Shown here: positions 46,052-58,763 of the stretch, piece by piece
How positions within the stretch are numbered: the stretch's first letter is position 1
Layout: each line of letters opens with the position of its first letter
Source: Purshia tridentata
Taxonomy: Eukaryota > Streptophyta > Magnoliopsida > Rosales > Rosaceae
DNA length: 64,000 nucleotides
Direction: 5' to 3'
Assembly (NCBI GenBank): GCA_003254885.1
Contig: QANT01008174.1
Location: 43,842-107,841 of the forward strand
The notes under the pieces: generated by a model
The model's input: only the letters and a program-made list of their open reading frames with translations
The model's database searches: none
What the model was told of the DNA's origin: nothing
Translations under genes and position numbers: made by a program

Positions 46052-47196
46052 GCCCCCAAATAATGACTATCATATAGTGGAATAAGCTCATATAACTCAG
46101 ATGAATTGGAACTCCTAGAGAGAGAAAGGTTGAGCATACTTTTTTCAACAGCATTAGACGATGGAGGGATATCATCTAGAGAAATAAGCTCAGGTAATGC
46201 AGAAGGGTTGGACTTTCGATTGGCTTGCTGCCAGTTAGGTTCATCACTCGCCTTGCTACCATCAGGCTGCACACATGGATCTGAAGGTGAAGGCTTGGGT
46301 TTGTAGGAACGATTGCTCTGCTTTGCTGGATTCAAACCATTCGGCGGTGCTTTGAGTGGATTTTTTGAAGCACAATGAGCTACTAAACCTTCCTTCTTAG
46401 GCCCGTGATTTACACTGATTCCACTGCTACCATTGTCTTCATCAGAAAACAGAAACTCAGAGTCAGTATCAGAACTAATGTTCAACTCAGTGTAGCCTAC
46501 ATGAGACAAGGGATCAAAGCCAGCTTTTCCCGAACGACGATTAGTCACTGAAGAAGCAGATCTATCCCTTGTCTTCTTTGAACCATCCCGACGATTTGCA
46601 CGGCTACGGTGTGGCATACGTGGCAAAGGGATATTAGGTTTGACAAATTCTATCCCAGATGATTTTAGTTCTAGTCCTTGAACATTTTCTCTAGGTCTCC
46701 AAGGCCTACCACAACAAGAGCATGGCCTTACACCCACATAAGTATGAATAAAATTTCTGTTCTGCATGCACATCTGGAAACTACAACCACCAAGATCCAA
46801 TCCCGATTTACCAGCCAAAAACATGTGCATTTCTGGTTTGGACTTGTCCTTTCTGGTTAATGAAATGAGGCAATCTTCACACATTCCATTGCCATCATGC
46901 TTACCATAAATTTGACAAGCTATGAAAGATGAGAGCTCTGATATGTGGTTGGTGCAAAGTAGATCCTGATAAAGTTGAGGTCTTTCATTGCCTATAATAT
47001 GTTCAAACCTGGAGCACAAGATGCAAGGCTTTTGCAAATTGCAATAATCAGCAAATTTAGTCAGCAGATAGGATAATAGTGCATCAACAAGCAGAAGAAA
47101 TATCAAAAACCATTCACATGCTGCAGATGTTAGAATGGCAATAAACCCCTCTAAGTTCCTCTGCACTTCTACAGACGAGTCTCCCTTTGCTGCCAT
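44491..47196 (-). CDS. Myosin-binding protein with GTD-binding (DUF593) domain
   Basis: Two exons, 47196-46068 and 45941-44491, together 2580 nt or 859 residues. The donor is GATA|GTCATT and the acceptor TTGTTTAG|CAG (use of the next AG would drop one codon). The start at MAAKGDSS is preferred over an ATG three codons upstream. A transmembrane anchor lies at residues about 20-45 (FIAILTSAACEWFLIFLLLV), then cysteine-rich CILCSR, CEDC and CSCCGRPW segments, a disordered linker, and the GTD-binding coiled coil at about 525-625 (IVDRLKRQVGYDRKCIKELYKELEEERNAS and on). A second coiled coil is near the C-terminus. Arabidopsis MyoB proteins use this domain to bind the globular tail of class XI myosins and mark motile vesicles for cytoplasmic streaming. 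The 126-bp intron holds a (GA)n microsatellite. Confidence 0.9.
46020..46049. repeat. (GA)n microsatellite in an intron
   Basis: About 15 GA units within the intron of the myosin-binding protein gene, next to the donor site. If the intron is retained, translation reads into an LSLSLS run and stops. Confidence 0.9.
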
Positions 47197-47205
47197 CTCC
47201 CTCAC

Positions 47206-49100
47206 AATTGCTCTAGAAACTCATGACCTTCCAGTTGGGAAACTCAAGGAAATAACTGGTTGAACTAGATAATACATACCCATATCCTTCCAACTCAAAG
47301 TTAAGCATCTCATCTTCAACCGGCCCCAGCAAGAAACAAGGAAGTAATTAGGAACATCAAAATAATAAATAAAATCACAGCATTGCAGTTAAGCTAGAAG
47401 CAAGCCAGAAGGAGTTAAAAAACAATAAATAAATTCAATGCAGACCATACCTAATTGTGGATCACCAGCCATGATATAAGCTACTAACAAAAAAGCCCAC
47501 AACAAAATCACTCATTCAACTCTAACCATCCCAACTGTTCGATATAATGAAAATTCAACTAACAAAGAAAAACTTAAATAAAAACCAAACGAAACTCACC
47601 TAACCTAATTAAACCAAACCCAGAGTCAGTTCACGAACACCCATTATCTGTGATTCATAAAAAAAGCAAGAAACTTGTTCCCAAATTTCTAATTTTCAGA
47701 ATGAAAGATTGCCCCCATATAAATTTCTCCAAGATTTTAACAAGAAACATATAATTTTAGTAAAATTTAAAAAATGAAAAAAAAGCACACAAACATATGA
47801 TCATCAAAAGGGTAGAATCCAATACAATGTACATTGCGATTTCAGAATAAATTAATCCAAATAGCCTGTGATCCTAAGCAGAATGAAATTTTACATTTTT
47901 TATTCCTTTCTCGGGTGTAAAGATAACATAATGTTTGGGGGAGGGGAAAAGAGAAACCCAGAAAAATTAGAAGATTGTGTACCTGGTTATGGAGGTTATG
48001 GAGCTTGATGGTGATGGGGGATCAGAAAGTGCAAGATGAACAAATGCAACTATGGAATAAAATAAAAGTGAAGGAAATTTGTGATTTTTGGGAAGAAAAG
48101 GAAAAATACGTGGAATTACGAGCAGGTACTTACGGGGGAAAGTGACTGACCGTTGAAATCAACTGTCTGAGATTTGTTTGGATGCCAATAAAGGCAAAGC
48201 TCAAAGCCTCAAAGCTCGTTTCATGTATTTTTAGCTGCGCATGAAATGACACGTACTAATAAAATTAAAGCTGGTTCTTTTTTATTTTAATGAGAGATAG
48301 ACTGCTTTACCTTTTGGGAAATACTCGGTTATCCAAAACAAGTATTCCCCTTATCAGTTTATGTTTTGCCTCCCAATTTGTTATCCAAAACAAGTCAATA
48401 GTAGTTAAAATAATGTTTTTAAAAACTTGACTAAATATATCAATTAGTGAGCTTAATATTATTAATTTAGACCACTTTCTTTTAATATATTACAATGTTC
48501 TTATGATCATTCTTGAGTATTGGAAAACTGCTTTGTTTTAAAAACAAAAGTACCGTTAGGTGTGTATCACAGTTTTTTAATGTAACGGTATATACATATT
48601 TTATAATAAATAATTATTAATATGTAAAAAGACATCGTGAATAATACATGCAAGGAAAACTATTACGACCCTCCAACAACCATTTTCAGGCGGCCTAAGG
48701 CCCAAATAAAAGGCCCAACAACCATCGAACATTTAAGAATGAATAAGGTAGGGGCCGCGCGAACGCAGGCCCCCACTACCACAAATTATGACGTTGGCTC
48801 TCCCTCGTTGGGGAGACCATAGGCGGGCACCCCTCCTAAGTGCAATGGAGGTCACCAACCTAGGCCATGGGCCTTCATGATCACCCATAGACCCCGTCCA
48901 GGTAAGTATGTCTTAAAGGTCGTACTCCACCTCATTTTATACCCTCTCTTCTCTCATACTCACTCTCACTCTTCCGATGTGGTACATAACCCAACCGACT
49001 AAAACTTCCAAAAACCAAAAACACTCCCACACAGCACACAACAAACAAACACTCACACTCTTCAGCTCGCTCATTTGTCGAAGACCTTGGAATTCAATTG
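47206..49100. other. Intergenic DNA between divergent genes
   Basis: Holds the 5' leader region of the myosin-binding gene (probably with leader introns up to about 48.0 kb) and the promoter of the INDH gene. A GC-richer block at about 48660-48910, including 'ggccgcgcgaacgcaggccc' and 'gttggggagaccatagg', differs from its surroundings and was not identified. No coding gene was seen. Confidence 0.5.
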
Positions 49101-50598
49101 ATGAAGGGATTACTGAGGTCCTTCACTGTAAGTCCTTTTGTGCTTCTGGATAACTGGGCGAATCTAAGTTCGTTCGTTTTTGTTTCTTCTTTTGGGTTTG
49201 TGAAAGGAGCTGATTGTGTTGTGTGATTGAATTGAATGGGTGTCATATGCACAGAGGCTTGGAGGTGTTAGGGGATATAGCACGGCGAGAAAGGACCTTC
49301 GGATTGAGGGGGTTAAGCATGCCATAGCTGTTGCTTCTGGTAAAGGTGGTGTGGGCAAGTCCACCACTGCAGGTATCCTTGCCTTTTCATTTTGGCTTTT
49401 GTAGGAATTGGTTTTGGTCTAAATGTTAATGCTGAAACGATTGAACTTTGTTGATTTTTGGGCATTTTAGCTTTGTGGGTCATGCTAAAAATTTGTAAAT
49501 TTGGATCACTACTAAATTTATGAAGAAATTTTCTTGGATGATTTTCAGCTATTGGGTTTAATCTGTCATTAAAAATGGAGTCTTTAATTTTATGTTTTAA
49601 GTAGTCAAAATAGATGGTCAAATAGACATTATAATTTTGGAATTACCATCTCTCTGCTTTCAAAATTTAAATATCTGAAGCCTTGCAAATGAACTCTAAT
49701 GCAATGATGTTCGTAGAAATGCTTACTTTCTGATTCTGTTGACTTAGAATAACTTATGCATGCTGGTGGGATTTGCAGTTAACCTGGCTGTTTCACTTGC
49801 TAACAAGTGTCATATGAAGGTTGGCTTGCTTGATGCTGATATATATGGACCAAATGTTCCTATCATGATGAAGCTCGACAGAAAGCCAGAAGTGACTGAA
49901 GGTATATATTTGTTTCTCTTAAGTTTGTCCTAATCATAGGTAACATGGAAACTAAACGTTCCAATCATTTGTAGCTTAAGTGTCCCATAAAATTTCCTGT
50001 ATGAGTCTTTGCACTTTCACAATTCAGTGAGTGTTATCTTTTCTTTTTGCTAAACCAGTCATTACAAAACAATCTGAGTTTTCAATTTTTCACATTTTCT
50101 AATCAAACTTATATTTTAGGTATAAGCTTACTATGTGCCACTTCATAGTCGTAATCTACTTGTGGGCTCTGCAGAATACAAGTCCTAAAAGCAAGTATCC
50201 TTCCACATCCCCACACAGACACATTAGATAATGAGTTCACTTCATGACTCTGCATCTTCTGTTTATTCTGGTATTACCACCATTGTTTAATGTTATGTGA
50301 AGCAAACACCTAGGAAGAATTCAAACTAGAAAATACACAAACACCAGACATATACACTTCTTAGCTTTACCTTCTTTATCCTACCATTTATGGATTCTTT
50401 AATACTAGAATGGAGAAAGTTAACATGATGATCTTCTTCTAGCAGATAAAAAAATGATTCCAATCGAGAGCTATGGAGTCAAGTGTATGTCAATGGGAAT
50501 TCTTGTGGACAAGGATGCTGCACTTGTTTGGAGAGGCCCTATGGTATAACTTTGCATCTTTTAAGCCTTTTTCTTTGTCATACACCCACAACCCACAC

Positions 50599-50652
<54 letters not shown>

Positions 50653-52184
50653 TTCCTTAGAAATGGTAACTGATTTAACCATTTTTTTCCTTCTCATGCA
50701 AATTATGATCTGACTCTCTCTCCATATGTTTATACAGTCTGTGAATGATTACTTGTGGCAAGACTAATGTGATTTTTTCATTATTGTTTCTCATAGGGTT
50801 TCAGTTAATTCTTGCAGGTATCAAGCGCTCTTGAAAAAATGACAAGGGGGGTTGACTGGGGAAATCTTGATATTCTTGTGGTAGATATGCCTCCTGGCAC
50901 TGGTGATGCTCATATAACTGTATCTCAAAGGCTGCAATTATCAGGTAGTTGAAGAATTTTAAGTTCAAAATGATTTTGTGGCTATGTTTGAACTGTCATC
51001 ATATGTGGTTAAGGCAAATATCTCTTTTGACACTTAGGTTCTTATCTTGTACCTCAAAATCTCGGGCAATCTACCATCAATGTTAAATGCACATTTAGAA
51101 AACTACTAAAGGATCATCTAGTTAATTTTCTTTCCCTTCATCCCTCTAAATTTCATGTAGTCCTTTTCAGTTAATGTTTGATTTTCCTTTTAAATAGTTT
51201 GTTCACCCATAAATTGTAATAAATTGAATGATATAAAAAATAATCTATATATAAAATATACTGATAGTATATAAGTGAATTTATAATTTCTATTTCATCA
51301 AGATCTGTGCTATGCTGGAATGTCAAAGTTTTCTTGTTTTGAATACTTGAAAACACCATGAAATAGCGTCCATAAATTAGTTAAAGAAAAATAAGACATT
51401 GTGTTTTTTTGTAAAATATTCATTTTTTGCGTACAAACAAATAAATATGAGAATTTGCACATGGGCATCTTATTTTCATCACCAGCTGTGCCTGTCCAAT
51501 ATAAACTGTCCCTCCCTCACCCCTTCCACCCAGCCAATTCCTACCTTTCCATTAGTATGCTTTGGTTCAGCAACTATCATTTGTTTTTTCATAACAATTG
51601 TTGGTTTGTTGGTAGGTGCATTGATTGTTTCAACACCCCAAGATGTTGCATTAATGGATGCTCGTAGAGGAATTAATATGTTCTCTAAAGTTGAAGTTCC
51701 CGTATGATTATTCTTCAGATCAGCTATTGATATGTCTGCATTGTCATTACATGGCTGTTTGGGATCATCAACGAAATAATTTTTTACACAATTAAATTCT
51801 GACTGCCTTTGCAGATTCTGGGAATTATAGAGAACATGAGCTGTTTTAAGTGTCCAAACTGTGCTGAACGTTGGTTCATTTTTGGGGAAGGAGGATCTCG
51901 AAGGACAGCAGCTGAAATGGGTGTGGAATTTGCTGGCGAGGTATGCTAATTAGTAGTTTCATCTTTTTCATGACTGGTTCATTTTTGGTAATCAAGCTGC
52001 ATAATGTATTCAGATACCGTTAGAAGTGGGGATCAGAAAAGGCGCTGATGATGGTGTTCCAATAGTAATATCAGCGCCTGATTCTGACGTCTCCAAAGCA
52101 TATGTTGGTGTGGCTGAGAAAGTTGTCAGCAGACTTGAGGAATTGTCAAAGGAAGAACAATTTCGTCCGCATATTTCCCTTTGA
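49101..52184 (+). CDS. INDH: Mitochondrial Fe-S P-loop ATPase, INDH/NUBPL type (Mrp/NBP35 family)
   Basis: Eight exons with GT..AG borders: 49101-49127, 49255-49372, 49779-49901, 50443-50543, 50818-50944, 51616-51701, 51815-51940, 52014-52184; 879 nt or 292 residues. A short basic N-terminus fits a mitochondrial presequence. The deviant Walker [10 protein letters not shown] is at residues 38-46, [10 protein letters not shown] follows, then the VDMPPGTGD block, and a CxxC pair (C207, C210 in SCFKCPNC) that binds a bridging 4Fe-4S cluster in this family. IND1/NUBPL proteins deliver Fe-S clusters to respiratory complex I; the plant homologue INDH also affects mitochondrial translation. Arabidopsis INDH is about 313 residues, so this one is full length with a slightly shorter presequence and tail. 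Intron 4 contains a 51-nt poly-C run. Confidence 0.92.
50600..50650. repeat. 51-nt poly-C tract in an intron
   Basis: An uninterrupted run of C from 50600 to 50650, following an (AC)-rich stretch, inside intron 4 of the INDH gene. Exact length is unreliable in assemblies. Confidence 0.9.
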
Positions 52185-52950
52185 TTTTGTGTTGTTATAT
52201 GTAGCAAATGAACCAAACTTTACTATGCTTTCGGCAGTGGTGGCAGATTCATTTTGGGGATGCTGTTGTAATTTCTCATGACTGCATAAATTTATAGAAG
52301 AGTACAATTAAATCTCTCTCTCTCTCTCCCACTCTCATCATAGAACAAGGTACATATTCCAACTGAATGGGAAGTGTAAGGGAATAGTTAGAACATGCAT
52401 CTTACATGTGGACCTCTAATGGTGGACCTAGCTTTCAAATTGATTATTAAATCTAAAAGAACAAGTCAAGCCACTTTCATCTTATGCACCCTATGCAACT
52501 CTCCCACATGTCCTTTAGGTTTTCCATGTTAACCCATCCATTCTTTCACCAACACATATACACCCAAAAAACACATAACTCCCGATTGTTGTTATTTCTC
52601 CACACCAACTTCTACAGAGAAGATTGACATGACCAACAGTTCCATTTATCAACCAACACATGCTCTGAGTCTGACCAAAAAGTGACCAACGTATAATAAT
52701 TTCTTGTACTTAAAAAAAAAACCTATTGGCTCAATAATTTATTTAAAAGGGACATTTATAAAGTTAAAAAAAAATAAATAAATAAAAGAAAGATAACAAC
52801 TGGTGGTGGTGGGAGAAAAAAACTGAAAGTTGCAGTGTCAACTGACCGGACTCTCCACATTTCAGCGTCAGTTGGTTTTCGTTTCCTTCATTCTCTTTCA
52901 GCTTCTCTCTCTCTCTCTCAGCCTCTCTCTCTCTTTCTCCCTGAGTCTGA
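52185..52950. other. INDH 3' flank and pfkB promoter
   Basis: Intergenic DNA with (CT)n runs at about 52312-52328 and 52902-52936. The second lies in the 5' leader of the next gene, a common plant promoter feature. No other gene was recognised. Confidence 0.6.
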
Positions 52951-55900
52951 ATGCATCAGTGCACCATAACCGTCAAATCCCCAATTCCTCACCATGTACC
53001 CTTCTCTCAGTCTCACCGGATCTTCCCCTACAACCCCAGGCTAAGCCAACCCCACCCCATTTTCGCGCCAATCTCTCGCACCCATTACTCCGTCTTCAAC
53101 CGCACCAAAGGGTTCGTGGACATATCCGTGCCCAAACACACCCCAAACTCCAGCTCTAACAATAATGCACTCAATGGCTCCGCACACGACTGGAAGTCCA
53201 AGAGCGCCGCCGCCGTCAAAGACATAGACGTTGGCACTCTAGGAAATCTCTGCGTCGATATCGTCCTCAATGTCCCCAAACTGCCCCCGCCCGATATTGA
53301 CGAACGGAAAGCTTACATGGACCGCTTGTCGGCCTCGCCGCCCGATAAGGTTTGCTTCTTCTTGCACAGCTTTCGAGAATGCTTCACAAGTTATATTCTT
53401 TGGCATATTGCTTCAACAAACTGTACTATTGAAATTAACCCACTTGAGCTAGCAGTAATCTTTTTGTGTTGGATAGCTTTTTCTTTTTTTCTTTCAGAAA
53501 TTAAGTAAATAAAAGAGCTGAATTTGTTACAACAGGTGCTAATTTCTTTTCACTCTTGAGAAATCTTGGAGTCTTTTATATATGGGGTTCTTGAATTACA
53601 GCTTGCTTTGTAGTCAAGCTTATAACTTTCGACTCCATAGTGTGGTTAATGCTATTGGTTTGTAAGAAATATGTTTCTTTTCTCTTTGATGATCTCAATT
53701 CATCGTAATTTGAATCTCTCTTTCTTATTTTGTTGATGTTATTTCTGCGTTATGTAGTGTCTTCAAAGAACCTTGAATAACTTATTTTCAATCTTAAATG
53801 AGTTATATGTATCTGTTGATAAATTCTTCAACTTCGATATATGGTTCTTAAATTTAGCAATACTGGGAAGCTGGTGGCAACTGCAATATGGCTATAGCAG
53901 CAGCGAGATTGGGCCTTCGTTGCATCACAATTGGCCATGTGGGTGACGAAGTATATGGAGAATTTCTCGAAGATGTTCTACAGGATGAAGGAATTGGTAT
54001 GGTTGGCATGAACGAATTTACTGATGTTGACAGCTCTAGTGTTTCGTATGAAACACTTTTATGCTGGGTTCTAGTAGATCCATTGCAAAGGCATGGTTTT
54101 TGCAGGTAAGTTTTTTCCACCTTTCTCTCCTTTTAGTAAATTAATTCCATGGGCCTTCAATAGATGCTTTCTGATAGCTGTCCCTCAGCAAGTGGTCATA
54201 TGGGTTGTACTTCATCTCAATGTAGTCATCATCATCTCTTTTGTAAATAATGGCAATCTGAACCAACTTTTTTTATGTATCAGTCGAGCTGATTTCAGTA
54301 AAGAGCCTGCATTCAACTGGATGAGCAAATTATCTGGACAAGTCAAGGTGGCCATTAAACAGTCAAAGATTCTGTTCTGTAATGGCTATGGCTTTGATGA
54401 GCTCCCTCCTGCCTTAATAGTATCAGCTATAGAGTATGCTGTTGAAGTTGGAACAACAATTTTTTTTGATCCTGGACCACGTGGAAAGAGCCTTGCTGCT
54501 GGTACACCTGAAGAACGAGGAGCACTTACCCAGTTGTTGAAGATGAGTGACGTTCTTCTTCTAACTTCTGATGAGGTTTGACATACTGTTCATGGATATT
54601 CTTCCCTGTGATATTTTCTCTCCAAGTTGATTCATCTTTGTCAATCAGTCGCGTTCTAGAGTGTACAGCCACTTCTTTACTAGCATTTCTTTGACTAGGT
54701 TTGGCATCCATGTATTTTGTAGGTGCCCGCATTGTACAAAGAGACATATATGTCATGTAGATGTCTTTTGTGTTTTCCGGCCTGATAGATGTGTTTTGTG
54801 CGTTTCCAGAAAAAAGTGACCTTTTGATAAGTTATGCAAGTTAGGGATTGATGTGGTAAATATAAATGTGGTTGGAATCTTGTAAACCATCTAATTTGGA
54901 TATGGTGATTAGCATATATGATTTTCTAATTCAAGATTCAGTAAGGTAGTTATAGATGATGCTATATATAAAAAGCTTTAGTAAGTGCTTTTCATATGTT
55001 GCAAATTGTTGGATGTTAGCTGGGAAGATGGTTGGCCATATTCACATGACATGACTTTGGTGATTGCTCACTGTTAATGATCTCTACTCTCTAGTTCCTC
55101 AAATGAGTTCCCAATTGTAGATTAATAGTTATTCTGTATGACTCTGTACCAAAATTATGCATTGCATATTGACGTTTAAATGATATATACATCAAGATTG
55201 TGAAAAAGAAAATATATCTTAAGTTTTGCTGCTTGGTTATGTCTTGCTGCCCTGCTAATCCATTCCGTTGATATTAATGATTTTCCAGGCTGAGTCATTG
55301 ACTGGCATTAAAAGCCCAATATTAGCAGGGCAGGAGTTGCTCAAGCAAGGGGTGCACACAAAATGGGTCATTGTTAAAATGGGCCCAAGGGGTTCAATTC
55401 TAATAACTAGGTCAAGTATCTCTTGTGCACCAGCATTCAAGGTATAAGTTTCTAATTTGACTTTCTCGTATGATGTTGCTGTGAACTTTTTTTCTTACTT
55501 GAATGTTTTATGATTTAACAGTGGTACATATTTATTAACACTTCTTAGTTTCTGTGTCTAAATCTAAATAAAATTATATACACATTGCTTGTTGGTTTAC
55601 CATATGGAAAAACTTTCATGCCAAAGCCATGTTTGTTATATATTAGCAAAAGTGATATGCATGCCTTGGATAGCTTGTTTCCTTAACGTGTGTGTCTGTG
55701 AGTGTGTATCTTGGACTACCAGATTGTTTAGGCCAAAATAATGATACACCCAAGAATTACCTCTATATTCTGTTGTTCTAGCCTGTTTGAATTCTATTCC
55801 AGCTTTCATTATCGGTTTATGCAATGATGAAACTTTATTTTTCACTCTGAAATGTGCAGGTAAATGTTATGGACACTGTTGGATGTGGAGATAGTTTTGT

Positions 55901-56246
55901 AGCTGCTATTGCATATGGTTTTATCCACAATATGCCAATGGTTAATACATTAGCAATTGCAAATGCAGTGGGTGCTGCAACCGCCATGGGTTGTGGTGCT
56001 GGTAGGAATGTGGCAACCTTGGAGAAAGTAATAGAAATAATGAAGGCGTCAAATCTCAACGAGGATGAGAAATGTTGGAATGAATTTTTTGATGAAAGTT
56101 TGGGTGTTCAGGAAATTACATTTCTTTCAAAAGTGGTCAGAAATGGAATTGACAACCAGATGAATTGCGTATCCTTGCAGAATGTGATATCCGAATTGCT
56201 TCCTCAGCTCAAATTGACACAGTTAGAGAGACAAGTGCCATGTTAA
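52951..56246 (+). CDS. pfkB-family carbohydrate kinase, probably plastid-targeted
   Basis: Five exons: 52951-53349, 53858-54105, 54284-54575, 55289-55441, 55860-56246; 1479 nt or 492 residues, all junctions GT..AG and in phase. Residues 1-90 are Ser/Pro/His-rich with few acids, like a chloroplast transit peptide (inference). The kinase begins DVGTLGNLCVDIV, then AGGNCNMAIAAARLG from about 138, and the second pfkB signature DTVGCGDSFVAA at 369-380, with D375 as catalytic base. The third anion-hole residue is Cys (C373), where most ribokinases have Ala. Members phosphorylate sugars or nucleosides with ATP. This subgroup resembles uncharacterised Arabidopsis proteins of the At5g43910/At4g28706 type, so the substrate is not assigned. 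Confidence 0.9.
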
Positions 56247-56940
56247 TAGAGCATAACAGCAGTTGGCTTTTAGCAATGAACTCTGTTTTGTTGGAGTTAT
56301 TTCATTCTCGGGGTTTGATTACAGCCTTGCAGTTCTGCTTCCATGAAACAAGGCCTGGGTTGAGTACAATGAAAGCATGCTGTGTTGGATGCAGATAGGA
56401 TCATAGTGAAATACTTAGTGGGGAAAACATTAGTTCGAGCAGGAGTTCACGAGCATGCGTAGCTTGAAGTTTATCTTTTGATTTACCTAGTATTGTAGGT
56501 GACGTTTTGATTTGATTCTTGTAGGAGACTGGGATGCTTTGGCATGACACAGCTTTTGCTTTCCAGGTTTCTGCAAGCAATTCTTTTACACCCCTGTGCA
56601 AAGATGTTCCATTCTTTGCACCATTACAACATAATGCATATGCATCGTTGTGGGGAGTTGATTTTTTTGCCTCATATGCTATATGAAAAAATATTGCATG
56701 TAATTGAAAATTTTGAAGCTGCAAAACTCATAGATATATTTGATCCAAAAGCGATTGGCACTTGGCTTGCAATTTTAGAGATTGGTTTCCCTTATTTTCC
56801 CAAGTCTTGTGTTTACTTTGTAGGGCTCAAATTGATGGTTCCTTCAGAAAAAAGAGAGATTGAATGCCACCATTAAAAAAAGACATTGATCTATACTATG
56901 TTAATTCTCTAATTACGAAAACAATAAAGATAATGTTTGT
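56247..56940 (+). other. Downstream region of the pfkB gene
   Basis: Likely 3' UTR and flank. A 110-codon open frame here has no recognised domain and starts in what should be untranslated sequence. Confidence 0.5.
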
Positions 56941-56949
56941 ACTTGTCGA

Positions 56950-58763
56950 CAAGGAGTTAAATTTCGGTTTTGTAGAAATTTTCGATGGAAATTTCGACGG
57001 AAATTTCGGGAAGTTTTAAATTTCGACAGAAATTAAACGGAAATGACGGAAATTACTAGTAAAATACGGAAATTTTGAATGAAACTTTACCATATGTTTA
57101 TTTAACATATTATCTACTACTTTGATAAAAAACATTGAAGAAACTAAATTATATAATGGGTTTCATATGATATAAGATGAATATAATGCGCGCTGGAGAC
57201 AAATACTGTACAAAAAATGGTTCACTAATTAATAATTACATATGTTTTATTGAATAAATGCCTTAGTTTTATTTATACTATAATTTTGAATCATAAATTA
57301 AACACAAATAATCATATAATAACTTGATTTGAATTTTATTAGCCTTAGTTTTATTTATACTATAATTTTGAATCATGAATTAAACATAAATAATCATATA
57401 ATAACTTGATTTGAATTTTATTAAGCATGTTAATTTATTGGTTGTGGACTGAAAAAGCTTAAAGAAAAGTTGAGTTGTGAGACCTAAGAAAATGTTGTTA
57501 AATTGATTTGGAGACAATAACAAGTTTTGAAGATTCATGGAATATTATTTGAGGTTATGATTTTTGTTATGTGCATTATTTAAGGTTTTGAGATTCTTGG
57601 AGTGGAGACAAAATAAATGTTTGGATGAGGTTATGGATTTTGTTATGTGCATTATTTAAGATTTGGAGATTCTTGGAGTGGAGACAAAATAAATGTTTGG
57701 AGATTCTTAGATATTTATTTGAGGTTATAAGGATTTTTGACGAATTAATTTAAGTAATTAAATATTTATAGAAGTTATTAAGAATTATTTAGAAACATAT
57801 AAATTAAATTATTTAGAAACATATAAATTAAATTGAGTAAGGTATGGGTAATTAAAATTTGAAGTTAAGGTGATAAAAAATGGTACAAGATGAGAGGAAC
57901 CCATATAAATTATCGGAACATTTTTTGGACTCTGATTGTTAATTGGTGATTTATTTAAAGATTTGGACGAGTATACCCTTAATATAAAAGTTTGGATTAA
58001 GAGGAAATAATTAAATTGTATCTTTTTAAATTATGATTTTGGCATTGCTGGATAGAACTCGAACTCACGAGCATGTAGGCGAAAAGGGATTGCGAATCGA
58101 AGTTACGTAGCTCAAATTACAAATATTTGAAGCATAAGGGCAAAATGGTAATTGCAGGTCAGATCAGATCTGGTCTTCTTCTTCTTCTTCTTCCCCGAGC
58201 ACTCTCTCTCCTCAAACTTTGACCAAACTTTGATCCCTTATATCTTTCTCATTTGAGCTCCGATTCCGACGATTTTGGTGTTGTTAGAAAGCTATTGACG
58301 ACGCTTTTCCACTGGTGGTTTCAGATCACTCATTCGACCATCCATGAAGACGCAGCGACGCAAAACCAGTCACGCCTTCCAGCCGGCGATCTCCCATTTC
58401 CAGCCACGACGAGACCCCAAACCACCCAAGATCTCTTCCTCTTATCAAGCTAGACCTCATGGTACCCTTCCCTTGCCTCAACAACCAACCAGAAAGCCAT
58501 CAATTTGGGTTTTTTACTAAGGTGTGAATAGTGAGCGAAATTTTGCCGAAATTTCGGCAAAAAATTAATAGGTTGGTGTTAAAATTTCCATACCCCCAAA
58601 AAACGAAATTTAACACCTTGGGTGGAGCTAAAAAGTTACATAAACTAAAAAAGATATTAAGGGTAGTTTTGGAATTTAAAGTAATAAAAAAATTAATAAC
58701 ATTAAAATTAATAAAAGGAGTGTAAGTGTGCCTTTATCACCTCCCATATAAATATATATATAT
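56950..58763. repeat. AT-rich repetitive, probably transposon-derived DNA
   Basis: Opens with many short repeats of 'gaaatttcg' and 'acggaaat' (56970-57060). Two direct duplications follow: an ~81-bp block starting 'gccttagttttatttatact' at about 57261 and 57342, and a ~70-bp block with 'gattcttggagtggagacaaa' at about 57590 and 57667. Near the right end lies the palindromic 'gccgaaatttcggc' (58550-58563). A GC-richer block at 58140-58460 ('cttcttcttcttcttcccc', 'agctccgattccgacg') resembles plant LTR leader DNA. No protein domain was recognised. Confidence 0.5.

Noticed and set aside
45979-46067. Extension of myosin-binding exon 1 into LSLSLSLSLCVYVC
   Set aside because: This translates an intronic (GA)n microsatellite. 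A GT..AG intron at 46067-45942 restores the frame to the next exon.
50473-50713. Poly-proline open frames in INDH intron 4
   Set aside because: They come from the poly-C run. Exon 4 ends at 50543 with a GT donor and the correct INDH frame continues at 50818.
53350-53508. Read-through of pfkB exon 1 to a stop at 53508 as a short protein
   Set aside because: A clean GTTTGC donor follows PPDK, and the next exon resumes the kinase fold with QYWEAGGN.
56544-56876. 110-codon open frame after the pfkB gene
   Set aside because: It lies in the likely 3' UTR and flank and shows no domain.
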